Assembly: GCF_050490315.1 (NCBI RefSeq)
Contig: NZ_JBNPEO010000001.1
Span: 1 to 64,000, forward strand
Length of the DNA: 64,000 nucleotides
Direction of reading: 5' to 3'
Source of the DNA: JBNPEO01 sp050490315
Lineage (GTDB): Bacteria; Actinomycetota; Actinomycetes; Actinomycetales; Micrococcaceae
Under the pieces are notes generated by a model. It was not told the DNA's origin, made no database searches, and saw only the letters and a program-made list of their open reading frames with translations. Made by a program: the position numbers and the translations under genes. How positions within the stretch are numbered: the first letter of the stretch is position 1; the number at the start of each line of letters is the position of its first letter. This document shows positions 9,294 through 16,325 of this stretch, in pieces.

Positions 9294-9321
9294 CGACCGC
9301 TAGCCGATCCGTCACCGGGCG
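9294..9321 (+). repeat. 28-bp dispersed repeat, copy 1
   Basis: Ends in GATCCGTCACCGGGCG, preceded by CGACCGCTAGCC. It belongs to a six-member set with the approximate consensus TGCCCG, six variable bases (often CTAGCC/CAAGCT), then GATCCCTSACCGGGCA. It lies upstream of the 8801-9220 gene. Confidence 0.65.
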
Positions 9322-9351
9322 CTACGAGGTCACATCATGGTCCAGGCGTGG

Positions 9352-9379
9352 TGCCCATTAAAGGATCCCTCACCGGGCG
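9352..9379 (+). repeat. 28-bp dispersed repeat, copy 2
   Basis: Begins TGCCCATTAAAG and ends GATCCCTCACCGGGCG. It lies 31 bases after copy 1, between the 8801-9220 and 9407-9601 genes. Confidence 0.65.
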
Positions 9380-9406
9380 TCACTCGAAACGGATTCCCTG
9401 GCCGCT

Positions 9407-9601
9407 TCAGGTTGGTGACTTCTTCTGTGCTGCGATGCCGGCACCGATCAGCCCGCCTGCAGATAGCAACAACAGCGCCGCTCCTGCCACCATGGCGATC
9501 TTGACAGGTACCGGGAATTCGATTGCCACCGCCACGCAGCAGATAACAACAGCAAGAGCGGCCACACACGCCGCAATAGCACCGAAGATCTTTTTATCCA
9601 C
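9407..9601 (-). CDS. Small two-helix membrane protein, 64 aa
   Basis: Function unknown. Two hydrophobic segments cover about residues 6-27 (GAIAACVAALAVVICCVAVA) and 33-57 (KIAMVAGAALLLLSAGGLIG); lysines at both ends suggest both termini are cytoplasmic. The GTG start is supported by AAGGT seven bases upstream. It is flanked on both sides by copies of the 28-bp repeat (9352-9379 and 9650-9677). Confidence 0.6.
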   Translation of the reverse strand: MDKKIFGAIAACVAALAVVICCVAVAIEFPVPVKIAMVAGAALLLLSAGGLIGAGIAAQKKSPT

Positions 9602-9649
9602 AGAATTACCTTAGTGACGTAGGCCAGATATTTGCATGCCGACGCGGGG

Positions 9650-9677
9650 TGCCCGCAAGCTGATCCCTCACCGGACA
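9650..9677 (+). repeat. 28-bp dispersed repeat, copy 3
   Basis: Begins TGCCCGCAAGCT and ends GATCCCTCACCGGACA, so its ends are inverted (TGCCCG against CGGACA). It sits between the divergent genes 9407-9601 and 9752-10219. Confidence 0.65.
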
Positions 9678-9751
9678 CTCTTCTCCGGGTTCCCCCTCGA
9701 GGCTCAGGGCGTCGAAAGTTCCAACGCAGCCGCTCCGACTAAGCTGCCGCC

Positions 9752-10219
9752 ATGGAACATTCCCGGGTCGCCCTCCCCGAGCCGAGCTATCTCGCCCGTA
9801 TCGGTGAGATCGCGTACACGATTTCCTCGATGGAGTGGACGATACTCGGTGATCTCCATCGACTCGTGGCCGATCTGCCTGACACTCTCTCGCTCGATCA
9901 ACTAGAGCCGGAGATGACGTCAGGGATTGCAACCAAGATCAAGGCGGCGACCACCGATATGACTAGCGGACCAACGAAGGAGTACCTGGTTGCTGTGTAC
10001 CGCTCGCTCTTCGCGGCCGCAGCAATTAGAAACGACGTCCTTCATGCCCGCCCAGCTACACACCCAGGCGACTCCCAACGCCTGATGCGCGCAGAGACAA
10101 CGAATAGGCAGACCACCGGCGTGCGCTTCTGGATCGACGATGAGTGGTTCGACGAAGCCATCGTCAAGCTGAACGACCTGCTGACTGCGATCACTGACCG
10201 GCGGCCACCCCTCAGCTGA
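9752..10219 (+). CDS. Hypothetical protein with HEPN-like RNxxxH motif
   Basis: A 155-residue helical, soluble protein. Its second half has AAAIRNDVLHARPATHPG at about residues 91-108. RNDVLH fits the R-X4-6-H signature with Asn after Arg that marks HEPN ribonuclease or nucleotidyl-binding domains. That is a motif-level resemblance, not a demonstrated family assignment. The C-terminus (RFWIDDEWFDEAIVKLNDLLTAI) is an amphipathic helix. No nucleotidyltransferase partner gene is adjacent, so a MNT/HEPN toxin-antitoxin pair is not supported. The gene is bounded by repeat copies 3 and 4. Confidence 0.6.
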   Translation: MEHSRVALPEPSYLARIGEIAYTISSMEWTILGDLHRLVADLPDTLSLDQLEPEMTSGIATKIKAATTDMTSGPTKEYLVAVYRSLFAAAAIRNDVLHARPATHPGDSQRLMRAETTNRQTTGVRFWIDDEWFDEAIVKLNDLLTAITDRRPPLS

Positions 10220-10254
10220 CTCCAACAAGCATGCCGAACTGTTCTCACAGACCA

Positions 10255-10282
10255 TTCCATTAGCCGATCGGCTACCGAGACG
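10255..10282 (+). repeat. 28-bp dispersed repeat, copy 4 (degenerate)
   Basis: Shares TAGCCGATC and ACCG with the consensus but has GGCT in place of CCTC. It lies between the convergent ends of the 9752-10219 and 10285-10740 genes. Confidence 0.4.
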
Positions 10283-10284
10283 AT

Positions 10285-10740
10285 CTACTGGAGATTCGAC
10301 TCACCTGCAAGGTGTCGATTGCGGGCTTCTATCAACCTTCGGAGATAGCGGCCCAGCACAAGTTTCTCGGCCAAACGCCCTATAGGGCCGAATGGAGCCG
10401 CGAACTCAATGCGGTCCACCATCGTGGTTCCTGCCGAGTCCTGGCTGAACTCGTGAACATGACGGAACCGCTGGAACGGACCCCTGACCTGCTCGTCTAC
10501 GAAGTAGTTGGGTTTCTGCATCTCAGTGATCCGGCTCGTCATCTGAAGCGGGACGCCGAAATGCCAAGCACGCCAGGTCACTTCTTCGTCTAAGGAGATG
10601 AGGCCGGACGTCACGCCATCTATCGCCTCTTCGTTTGACTGCCTCATGGAGTCCTTGTGGGCGTCGATGCTCCGGGCAAGGTCAAATAGCTCGGACACGG
10701 GCATCTTCGTCCGCGTTCTGCACTCAAAATAGACGGCCAT
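10285..10740 (-). CDS. SRPBCC-fold protein (polyketide cyclase/ligand-binding type)
   Basis: A 151-residue protein expected to form a helix-grip fold that binds a small hydrophobic ligand; the ligand is unknown. The N-terminal VYFECRTRTKMPVSELFDLARSIDAH is the usual first strand plus helix. The EEVTWRAWHFGVPLQMTSRITEMQKPNYFVDEQVRGPFQRFRHVHEF region is the antiparallel sheet. VDRIEFAAPFGPIGRLAEKLVLGRYLRRLIEARN ends in the long C-terminal helix typical of the family. The start is set at the ATG at 10740, where family similarity begins; an open frame continues 25 codons upstream without resemblance. It lies between repeat copies 4 and 5. Confidence 0.75.
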   Translation of the reverse strand: MAVYFECRTRTKMPVSELFDLARSIDAHKDSMRQSNEEAIDGVTSGLISLDEEVTWRAWHFGVPLQMTSRITEMQKPNYFVDEQVRGPFQRFRHVHEFSQDSAGTTMVDRIEFAAPFGPIGRLAEKLVLGRYLRRLIEARNRHLAGESNLQ

Positions 10741-10823
10741 CGTCAGAGTATTGCAGCCTTTCAGTCTCGACTTGAATTGCGACTTCCGGACGGAGCAAGC
10801 ACACAAAGCGACCAAGGCAAGGG

Positions 10824-10850
10824 TGCCCGTTCAGGGATCGGCTTGCGGGA
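10824..10850 (-). repeat. 28-bp dispersed repeat, copy 5 (inverted)
   Basis: On the plus strand it reads TGCCCGTTCAGGGATC then GGCTTGCGGGA, the reverse complement of the set's consensus, and closely matches copy 3. It lies between the 10285-10740 and 10890-11345 genes. Confidence 0.65.
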
Positions 10851-10889
10851 CGGTTGGAAGGAGCGGCCGGGCCGCCCCTGATCCAGACC

Positions 10890-11345
10890 TCATTCGCGTC
10901 CGGTCGCGGCCCAGCGCTTCATCGCTTCGAGGAGATGATTTGGCGTGAGCATGAAGCGAGGTTCGAGTTCCTCCCAGCCTGGCTCCTTCACGCTCCGGTT
11001 ATACGCTGCATGGTCGGCATCAATGGGGATGGACTCGTCGAGCCCACCCGATTCCTCGCCCATGAGAGCAAGGTGATAGATCCACGTGGAGCCGTCGGCT
11101 TCGACATTTCGGAACGTTGCCTCAAAGACCGCGCGCTCCGCCGAGAGTCCTTGCTGCAGTTCGTCCGGTCGCGAATTGAGCATGTTCATCCACTCCTCGA
11201 ACGCGTGTTCCTTGCCGCTGACGATGCGTGAGCGGCTCAGTTCGAGTCGCATGCCGCGCGGTACTGATGGCGGCATCTGGTGCCCAGGAAAGTCGCGCGG
11301 CACCGGGGTGAAGGGCATCTCGAAGCCATTGTCGGGAGAGGTCAT
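10890..11345 (-). CDS. DUF6176 family protein
   Basis: A 151-residue soluble protein. MRLELSRSRIVSGKEHAFEEWMNMLNSRPDELQQGLSAERAVFEATF matches the dimeric ferredoxin-like fold of the DUF6176 family, whose role is unknown. The C-terminal half continues with GSTWIYHLALMGEESGG and a helix around EPRFMLTPNHLLEAMKRW. The start is uncertain: I use the ATG at 11345, but the internal Met at MRLELS also fits the conserved part and no strong ribosome site decides between them. It is bounded by repeat copies 5 and 6. Confidence 0.75.
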   Translation of the reverse strand: MTSPDNGFEMPFTPVPRDFPGHQMPPSVPRGMRLELSRSRIVSGKEHAFEEWMNMLNSRPDELQQGLSAERAVFEATFRNVEADGSTWIYHLALMGEESGGLDESIPIDADHAAYNRSVKEPGWEELEPRFMLTPNHLLEAMKRWAATGRE

Positions 11346-11395
11346 GAAGGTATTCTCGCGGCGTTGATCCCACGGAAGTACCTCCAAGGCAGGCG

Positions 11396-11424
11396 TGTTT
11401 CGCTCAGGGATCATTTACCGGGCA
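11396..11424 (-). repeat. 28-bp dispersed repeat, copy 6 (inverted)
   Basis: On the plus strand it reads TGTTTCGCTCAGGGATC then ATTTACCGGGCA, i.e. the consensus inverted. It lies upstream of the DUF6176 gene, 82 bases from the IS110 transposase stop. Confidence 0.6.
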
Positions 11425-11505
11425 CACAGAACGCGGAATGTGGAGATGACGCTGCTGCTACCGGATTAAGGAGAGCTGTCGTCGCAACGCCACACCGGTC
11501 CTGAA

Positions 11506-12594
11506 TCACGCTGCCATAGCCAAAGGCGTTTGTGTTGCTGAGGCGTTGAGCGTGCGGTAGATATGGCGTGCGAGGTAGCGCTTGATGCAGCGGCGTATTT
11601 CCTTGTTGGTTCTCCCTTGGGCGCGTCGTTTTTCGGCGTACTCGCGGGTTTTGGTGTCATGGGTCATTTTGGTGACCGCGACCATGTGCAGGGCACTGTT
11701 CAGGGATCTGTCTCCGCCCCGGTTCAGTCGGTGCCTGACCGTGTTCCCGGACGATGCGGGTATGGGATTCACCCCGGCCAGGGATGCGAACGCCGCCTCG
11801 TTACGGACTCTTCCTTCGTGTGACCAGGCAGCGAGGCACTTCGCGGCGCTGATCGCTGCGAACCCTGTTTCCTCCAGCAAGGGTGCGGCCTCACTGACCT
11901 TGACCAACTCATCGAGCTGGTTCTCGTTGGCCGTGAGCTGCTCGTCGAGAAGCAGGATGTGTCTAGCCAGCCGCACGGCCTCGGTGCGGGCGATGGACAA
12001 GGAGAGTTCTTCCTCCCGGGACCGCCACTTTGAGACCTCAGTGATCTGGTTGCTGGTGAGCTTCTTGCGGGCGTCGATGCCCAGGTCATTGCCGCGCACT
12101 AGGGCGTTGAGCGCGTTGATCGACCGGGTGCGGTCCTTGCTCATGGATCCCCGCGCCGTCACCAGAATCCTCACGCCTTGGCGGATCCCGTCATGCAGGC
12201 GGGGGCGGCGCAGCTTGTCCACCGGTAGGGGCAGGGTCGAGATGGCGATCTGGTGGGCGTCCAGGGCATCGGTCTTGCCCACCCCTCGACGCTTCCTGGC
12301 ATCCATGCGCGGTGCCTCTGCCACAGGGAAGCCGTGGCTGGCTACGGTGCCGGCCAGGATCGCCCCGTAGGATGCGGCACCTTCGATCACCCAGAGAGTA
12401 TCGGCACTACCATCGGTGCGGCGGGCGACCCAGTCGATTGCCCGGTTGATCCCGGCACCAGTGGCAGGGAAATCCCGGGATTCTAGCAAGGCGCCGGTAT
12501 TCGCGGCGAGGATCGCGTAGACGTGGTTGCGGGCGTGCGTGTCGACACCGACGACGAATGGATGGGTATGCGCGACGATAGACATGGCGGTCAT
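11506..12594 (-). CDS. IS110-family DEDD transposase
   Basis: A 362-residue RNA-guided-type recombinase. The N-terminal DEDD RuvC-like domain begins VVGVDTHARNHVYAILA and includes WVIEGAASYGAILA and GVGKTDALDAHQIA. The C-terminal Transposase_20 domain has WSHEGRVRNEAAFASLAGVNPIPASSG with the candidate catalytic serines, and LNRGGDRSLNSALHMVAVTKM. Length is normal and no frameshift is seen, so the copy may be active. IS110 elements lack obvious terminal repeats, so the ends are not defined here. The upstream non-coding segment holds a candidate guide RNA (see 12678-12721). Confidence 0.93.
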   Translation of the reverse strand: MTAMSIVAHTHPFVVGVDTHARNHVYAILAANTGALLESRDFPATGAGINRAIDWVARRTDGSADTLWVIEGAASYGAILAGTVASHGFPVAEAPRMDARKRRGVGKTDALDAHQIAISTLPLPVDKLRRPRLHDGIRQGVRILVTARGSMSKDRTRSINALNALVRGNDLGIDARKKLTSNQITEVSKWRSREEELSLSIARTEAVRLARHILLLDEQLTANENQLDELVKVSEAAPLLEETGFAAISAAKCLAAWSHEGRVRNEAAFASLAGVNPIPASSGNTVRHRLNRGGDRSLNSALHMVAVTKMTHDTKTREYAEKRRAQGRTNKEIRRCIKRYLARHIYRTLNASATQTPLAMAA

Positions 12595-12677
12595 TGGTAC
12601 CTTTCCTCTTCACGGACACGGTCGTGGCCGTCGCTGGCCGACGCCAGTCCGGGTGAGGTCACCAAGGAACAGCACTG

Positions 12678-12721
12678 TGATGGGTCACGCCCCGCAAAAG
12701 GGGTGGACAATCTTCTGATCA
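12678..12721 (-). ncRNA. Candidate IS110 bridge-RNA segment, copy 1
   Basis: This 44-base stretch, 84-127 bases upstream of the transposase start, is closely matched by the equivalent position of the other IS110 element (35956-35998). Both read TRATGGGYCAC, then a G/C hairpin (here CCCC-GCAAAA-GGGG), then GTGG/GTGGG, then TTCTRATCA. In IS110 elements the non-coding left end encodes the bridge (seek) RNA, which fits this position. The outer RNA boundaries are not determined. Confidence 0.45.
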
Positions 12722-13058
12722 AGCTACCGAGGTGGGCCGGACAGTGCCGGCCGGACCACCCAATGGACCGACAAATCTACTTAAAGACACCATGCGGGTC
12801 AGTTGTGCGGTGAGTCGCATCCACGGGCGGAACGGCCTGCACCCATCCTGCCAGCCAGTCCCGGACCAGCCACTGTCAAGACTCACACCGGTTATTTGTC
12901 TACCACGTCCACCTCCGAATCCCGCTGAAAACCGGAGAACTTCTTAGGGCCCGCGCAGCCATGGTCCTCCCGGAAGGTCTCACAGACCGTACACAGGTTC
13001 ATCTCAGGTACCTCTTATCGGGCTCGTGGGAAACTTGGTGGTAACGGAAGGACATGCG

Positions 13059-13328
13059 ATGACGGCGGTTGTGAATTCACGGGCTCGGGCTCTCGGCGCG
13101 GTACGGCGCTGGACGGTGACCGCGATGGTACTGGCGGGGATCGCGACCGCCGGCGCCGGCGCCGGGCTGGCCACGGTGCAGCACACCGCCGCCACCGGCC
13201 AGGCAGCAGCGGCGGCGGTGCAGCAGGCGCCGGCCGCGCCCGCCGCGGCAGGGACGTTCGGGAAAGTTACGCCCGCACAAAACGCCCCGGCCGCTGCAGT
13301 GCCGCAGACCGCGACCCGGGCCTCCTGA
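13059..13328 (+). CDS. Small Ala-rich exported protein upstream of apbE
   Basis: An 89-residue protein with a basic N-terminus (RARALGAVRRW), one hydrophobic segment (about residues 16-40, TVTAMVLAGIATAGAGAGLA) and an Ala/Pro/Gln tail, probably anchored outside the membrane. The ATG at 13059 is chosen because GGAAGG stands seven bases before it. It ends two bases before the TTG start of apbE, so it is the first gene of the redox operon. Such a gene could supply the flavin acceptor for ApbE, but the usual acceptor motif D-x-x-(S/T)-G-A-(S/T) is absent. Its role is unknown. Confidence 0.6.
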   Translation: MTAVVNSRARALGAVRRWTVTAMVLAGIATAGAGAGLATVQHTAATGQAAAAAVQQAPAAPAAAGTFGKVTPAQNAPAAAVPQTATRAS

Positions 13329-13330
13329 CC

Positions 13331-14269
13331 TTGGCAGCTGTCCCGGCCGCCCGGTTCGATGCGATCGGCACCACCGTTAGCGTGCACGCGACCGACCCGG
13401 GCGCCCTGGATCAGGCTGTGCGCACGGCCAGGGAATGGCTGGCGCCTCTGGACCTTGCTGCCTCGCGGTTCCGGGCAGATTCAGAACTTACGACCATTAA
13501 CGCCCGGTCGGCCCGGGGTCCGGTGGCGGTGGCAGTCAGTGCCTTGCTCGGGGATGTTTTGGAGGCTTCCTTCCGCACGGCGGCCCTGACCGGCGGCCTG
13601 GTGGACCCGACAGTCGGCGCGGCCCTGCTGCGGGCCGGTTACGATGACGATATGGTACTGGTCAGAGACAGGGCGGGCTGGACGGTGCCCGGTGATCCGG
13701 AACCGGCGCCGGGGTGGCTGCAGATCAGCTACACACCCGACGTCCGGTTGCTGGTCATGCCGGCCGGCACGGTGCTGGACTTTGGCTCCAGCGCCAAAGC
13801 CTACGCCGCTGACCGGATCGCGGCCCTGCTGGGTGAGACCCTGCCGGGCGGTTTCCTGGTCGACCTGGGCGGAGACATCGCCGTTGCCGGCACCCCTCCA
13901 GAGACAGGCTGGCAGGTAGGGATCGAGCACGACCGCGGCCGCACCGATCAGGTCATCACCATCAGGGACCAGGCCATAGCAACGTCTTCAACGAGGCACC
14001 GGGCGTGGTCCAGCGGGTCCGGGACCGCCCACCACATCATCGACCCGCGCACCGGCGCCCCGGCACAGCGCATCTGGGCCGAAGTGACCTGCCTGGGTGC
14101 GACCGCTCTGGAAGCCAATGCCGCCTCGACCGCCGCCATCGTCCTGGGTGCTCAGGCACCGTCCTGGCTGGGGGCCCGTGGCATCGATGCCAGCCTGCAC
14201 GCCACGGACGGTTCGACCGTGAGGACCGGGAACTGGCCTGCCCCCCACGAACCTGCCGGGGCACTGTGA
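13331..14269 (+). CDS. apbE: FAD:protein FMN transferase (ApbE family)
   Basis: Transfers FMN from FAD to a Thr/Ser of an acceptor protein in a Mg-dependent reaction, outside the membrane in most systems. At 312 residues it is near usual length. Family marks are FDAIGTTVSVHATDP at the N-terminus, FRADSELTTIN at about 48, GLVDPTVGAALLRAGYD at about 85, LDFGSSAKAYAADRIA at about 152, GFLVDLGGDIAVAG at about 176, and HHIIDPRTGAPA at about 235. No signal peptide is visible. The TTG start lies two bases after the preceding gene; the stop overlaps the next start by four bases (GTGA). Starting upstream is blocked by that gene's stop. Confidence 0.92.
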   Translation: MAAVPAARFDAIGTTVSVHATDPGALDQAVRTAREWLAPLDLAASRFRADSELTTINARSARGPVAVAVSALLGDVLEASFRTAALTGGLVDPTVGAALLRAGYDDDMVLVRDRAGWTVPGDPEPAPGWLQISYTPDVRLLVMPAGTVLDFGSSAKAYAADRIAALLGETLPGGFLVDLGGDIAVAGTPPETGWQVGIEHDRGRTDQVITIRDQAIATSSTRHRAWSSGSGTAHHIIDPRTGAPAQRIWAEVTCLGATALEANAASTAAIVLGAQAPSWLGARGIDASLHATDGSTVRTGNWPAPHEPAGAL

Positions 14270-14841
14270 GTCCGGCGGTCAGCGAGGTTTTCTGGTTCGT
14301 TTCCCGGGCGAGCGGGGTCACGGCTTCGGTGCTGCTGACGGTGACGTTCATTCTCGGTGTTGTGACTTCCGGGCGGCGCCGGCCGGCAGGGATCGGGACC
14401 ACTGTCGTGACAGGGCTCCACCGCAACCTGGCCCTGGGGATGATGGTTTTTGTGGTAGTCCATATTGTTACTGCCGTGCTGGAAGGCTACGTCGACATCG
14501 GCTGGGTGTCGGTAGTGGTGCCGTTCACTTCCGGCTACGAACGGGCCTGGATCGGGCTGGGCGCTGTCGCGTTCGATCTGCTGGTGGCCGTGACGTTGAC
14601 CTCGATGCTGCGTCACCGTATTCCCGAGCGGTGGTGGGGCCGGGTCCACGCGCTGAGCTACGTGCTGTGGCCGGCAGCGATAGTCCATGGCATCACGATG
14701 GGCACCGGGAGCGCCTGGATCCTCCGGGCCGTGGGGGTGGCCTGCCTGGCCGCAGGCGCCGCCGCGATCGCCTACCGGCTCACCGGCCGGCAACCCGATG
14801 AGACCCGCCGCAACGAAATCGGACAACAGCCATGGCGCTGA
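14266..14841 (+). CDS. Ferric-reductase-like transmembrane protein
   Basis: A 191-residue integral membrane protein of the ferric reductase/MsrQ-like type, expected to carry heme and move electrons across the membrane. About five to six hydrophobic segments are seen, e.g. SGVTASVLLTVTFILGVVT, LALGMMVFVVVHIVTAVLE, LGAVAFDLLVAVTLTSML and VLWPAAIVHGIT. Histidines suited to heme ligation lie in GLHRNLALGMMVFVVVH, RVHALSYVLWPAAIVHGI. The GTG start overlaps the apbE stop by four bases and the end overlaps the next gene by ten, so the four genes are translationally linked. Confidence 0.85.
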   Translation: MSPAVSEVFWFVSRASGVTASVLLTVTFILGVVTSGRRRPAGIGTTVVTGLHRNLALGMMVFVVVHIVTAVLEGYVDIGWVSVVVPFTSGYERAWIGLGAVAFDLLVAVTLTSMLRHRIPERWWGRVHALSYVLWPAAIVHGITMGTGSAWILRAVGVACLAAGAAAIAYRLTGRQPDETRRNEIGQQPWR

Positions 14842-15923
14842 ACCTGCTGCCGGCCCTGCACGAGGCCGGCCTGACGGGCCGGAGCGGTTCGGCGTTCAGC
14901 ACTGCCGTGAAACTCGGTGCGGCGCTTCAGAATCGGGCCGAGCTGATAGTTAACGCCTGCGACGGGGAAATCGGTGCCGCGAAGGACGCCTACGTCATCC
15001 GGCACCACCTCGCCGAGGTCCGGGACGGGGCAGCATTGACGGGCCTGAAGCGGGTAACGTATGCCGCCCACGCCGGATCAGAAACCGAAGGACGCCTGCG
15101 GGCAGCGGGCGTGGCGGTGTTGCCGGTACCTGCCCGGTATGTCGCCTCCGAGGCCAGCGCCCTCGTTTCCCTGCATCACGGCGGCCTTGCCCGCCCGATG
15201 ACCAAACGCGCCCGCCTGGTCCAGGGCGGCCGCACCCCGGAGGGGAAGAAAACCCGGCCGGTACTGGTCCTGAACGCCGAAACACTTCTGCGGGTCGCCC
15301 AGATCGAGGCCTTCGGGCCGGCCTGGTTCCGGTCTTTCGGCACACCGGAGGACCCCGGCCCGCGGCTGGTCGCTCTCAACGGCGCCGTCCAGGCGCCAGG
15401 TGTCTACGAAACCGAAACCGGACCATCCCTAAGCCAAATACTCTCCCTGGCCGGTGGACCGCTGCCCGGCGCCCGGGCCCTGAACATCGGCGGACTCGGC
15501 GGCACCTGGATTGCAGCGTCCCGGATACCGGCCCTGCACTACACCACCGCGTCGATGGCCACCGCGGGCGCCGCTCCCGGGCCCGGGGTGATGCACCTGC
15601 TGGGCCCCTCACATTGCCCGGTCGCCACGGTCGCGGACATGCTCAACTACGCCGCCGGGGAATCAGCCGGCCAATGCGGGCCCTGCATGTTCGGGCTCCC
15701 CGCGGCAGCGGCCGGGTTCGCTGAACTCGCCGCCGGTACCGGAGGTCCCGGAGCGCACGCCGCGCTGCGGCAACGACTGGGACTGCTTACCGGCCGCGGG
15801 GCCTGCCACTTCCCCGACGGTGTTGCAGCGTTCACCGCCTCCGCACTGGAGGTCTTCAGCACCCACCTCCAAGCGCACGCGGCAGGCTATTGCCCCGGAC
15901 AGGAAGAAAGAGATCAGTCGTGA
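14832..15923 (+). CDS. NuoF-like flavin/iron-sulfur oxidoreductase subunit
   Basis: A 363-residue protein related to the 51-kDa subunit of complex I and RnfC-type proteins, probably feeding electrons from NAD(P)H or a ferredoxin to the membrane partner. GLTGRSGSAFSTAVKL stands where NuoF has its glycine-rich FMN loop, and NACDGEIGAAKDAYVI matches the NADE..GTYKDR region in altered form. An SLBB-like part (LVALNGAVQAPGVYE) lies at about 178. The Fe-S domain reads ESAGQCGPCMFG, with GACHFPDG further on. The first of the four usual cluster cysteines is replaced by Ala (SCGxCxPC becomes SAGQCGPC). It overlaps both neighbours. Confidence 0.82.
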   Translation: MALNLLPALHEAGLTGRSGSAFSTAVKLGAALQNRAELIVNACDGEIGAAKDAYVIRHHLAEVRDGAALTGLKRVTYAAHAGSETEGRLRAAGVAVLPVPARYVASEASALVSLHHGGLARPMTKRARLVQGGRTPEGKKTRPVLVLNAETLLRVAQIEAFGPAWFRSFGTPEDPGPRLVALNGAVQAPGVYETETGPSLSQILSLAGGPLPGARALNIGGLGGTWIAASRIPALHYTTASMATAGAAPGPGVMHLLGPSHCPVATVADMLNYAAGESAGQCGPCMFGLPAAAAGFAELAAGTGGPGAHAALRQRLGLLTGRGACHFPDGVAAFTASALEVFSTHLQAHAAGYCPGQEERDQS

Positions 15924-16153
15924 GCTTTTCTGCCCGCCCGCCCCGGACCGATTCGGCCGTCCCGGTCCTGGCCGTCGACCGGACCGCCTGCACCGGGCAC
16001 GGAGTCTGCGCCACCTTGCTGCCTGAACACATCACCCTCGACGAATGGGGCTACCCCATCCTGGACGGACCCATCCCCAAAACGACCGACGCTGAGCTGA
16101 CCGTCCGGTACTGCCCGGCCCGGGCACTCTACTGGCGAAACCAAAACGACTGA
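15920..16153 (+). CDS. Ferredoxin, probable [3Fe-4S] type
   Basis: A 77-residue electron carrier. The cysteine pattern is DRTACTGHGVCATLLP and then RYCPARAL, i.e. C-x5-C with no central cysteine and a distal C-P, as in actinobacterial [3Fe-4S] ferredoxins. The GTG start overlaps the stop of the NuoF-like gene by four bases. It is the last gene of the unit and the likely soluble partner of the NuoF-like and ferric-reductase-like proteins (inference from context). Confidence 0.85.
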   Translation: MSFSARPPRTDSAVPVLAVDRTACTGHGVCATLLPEHITLDEWGYPILDGPIPKTTDAELTVRYCPARALYWRNQND

Positions 16154-16325
16154 GTCGGAGCCCGCTGACCCTTGCCCGCACGAGGACTTCCACTGCCCGC
16201 CCGGTGGTCCTCTGGCAGGTGCTGGAGGGGTAGGACCCAGGACACCGCATCTGCCCCCCGACCCGACGGTGTTTGTCCCGGGCACGCTTCCGCATTCTCT
16301 GACCGACGGTGCGCTCAGACGGGCG

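Noticed and set aside
9294..11424. 28-bp repeats as tRNA 3'-end fragments (attachment sites)
   Set aside because: The CCTCACCGGGCA end recalls a tRNA acceptor, but no TTCGA T-loop is present, several copies are inverted, and no integrase accompanies them.
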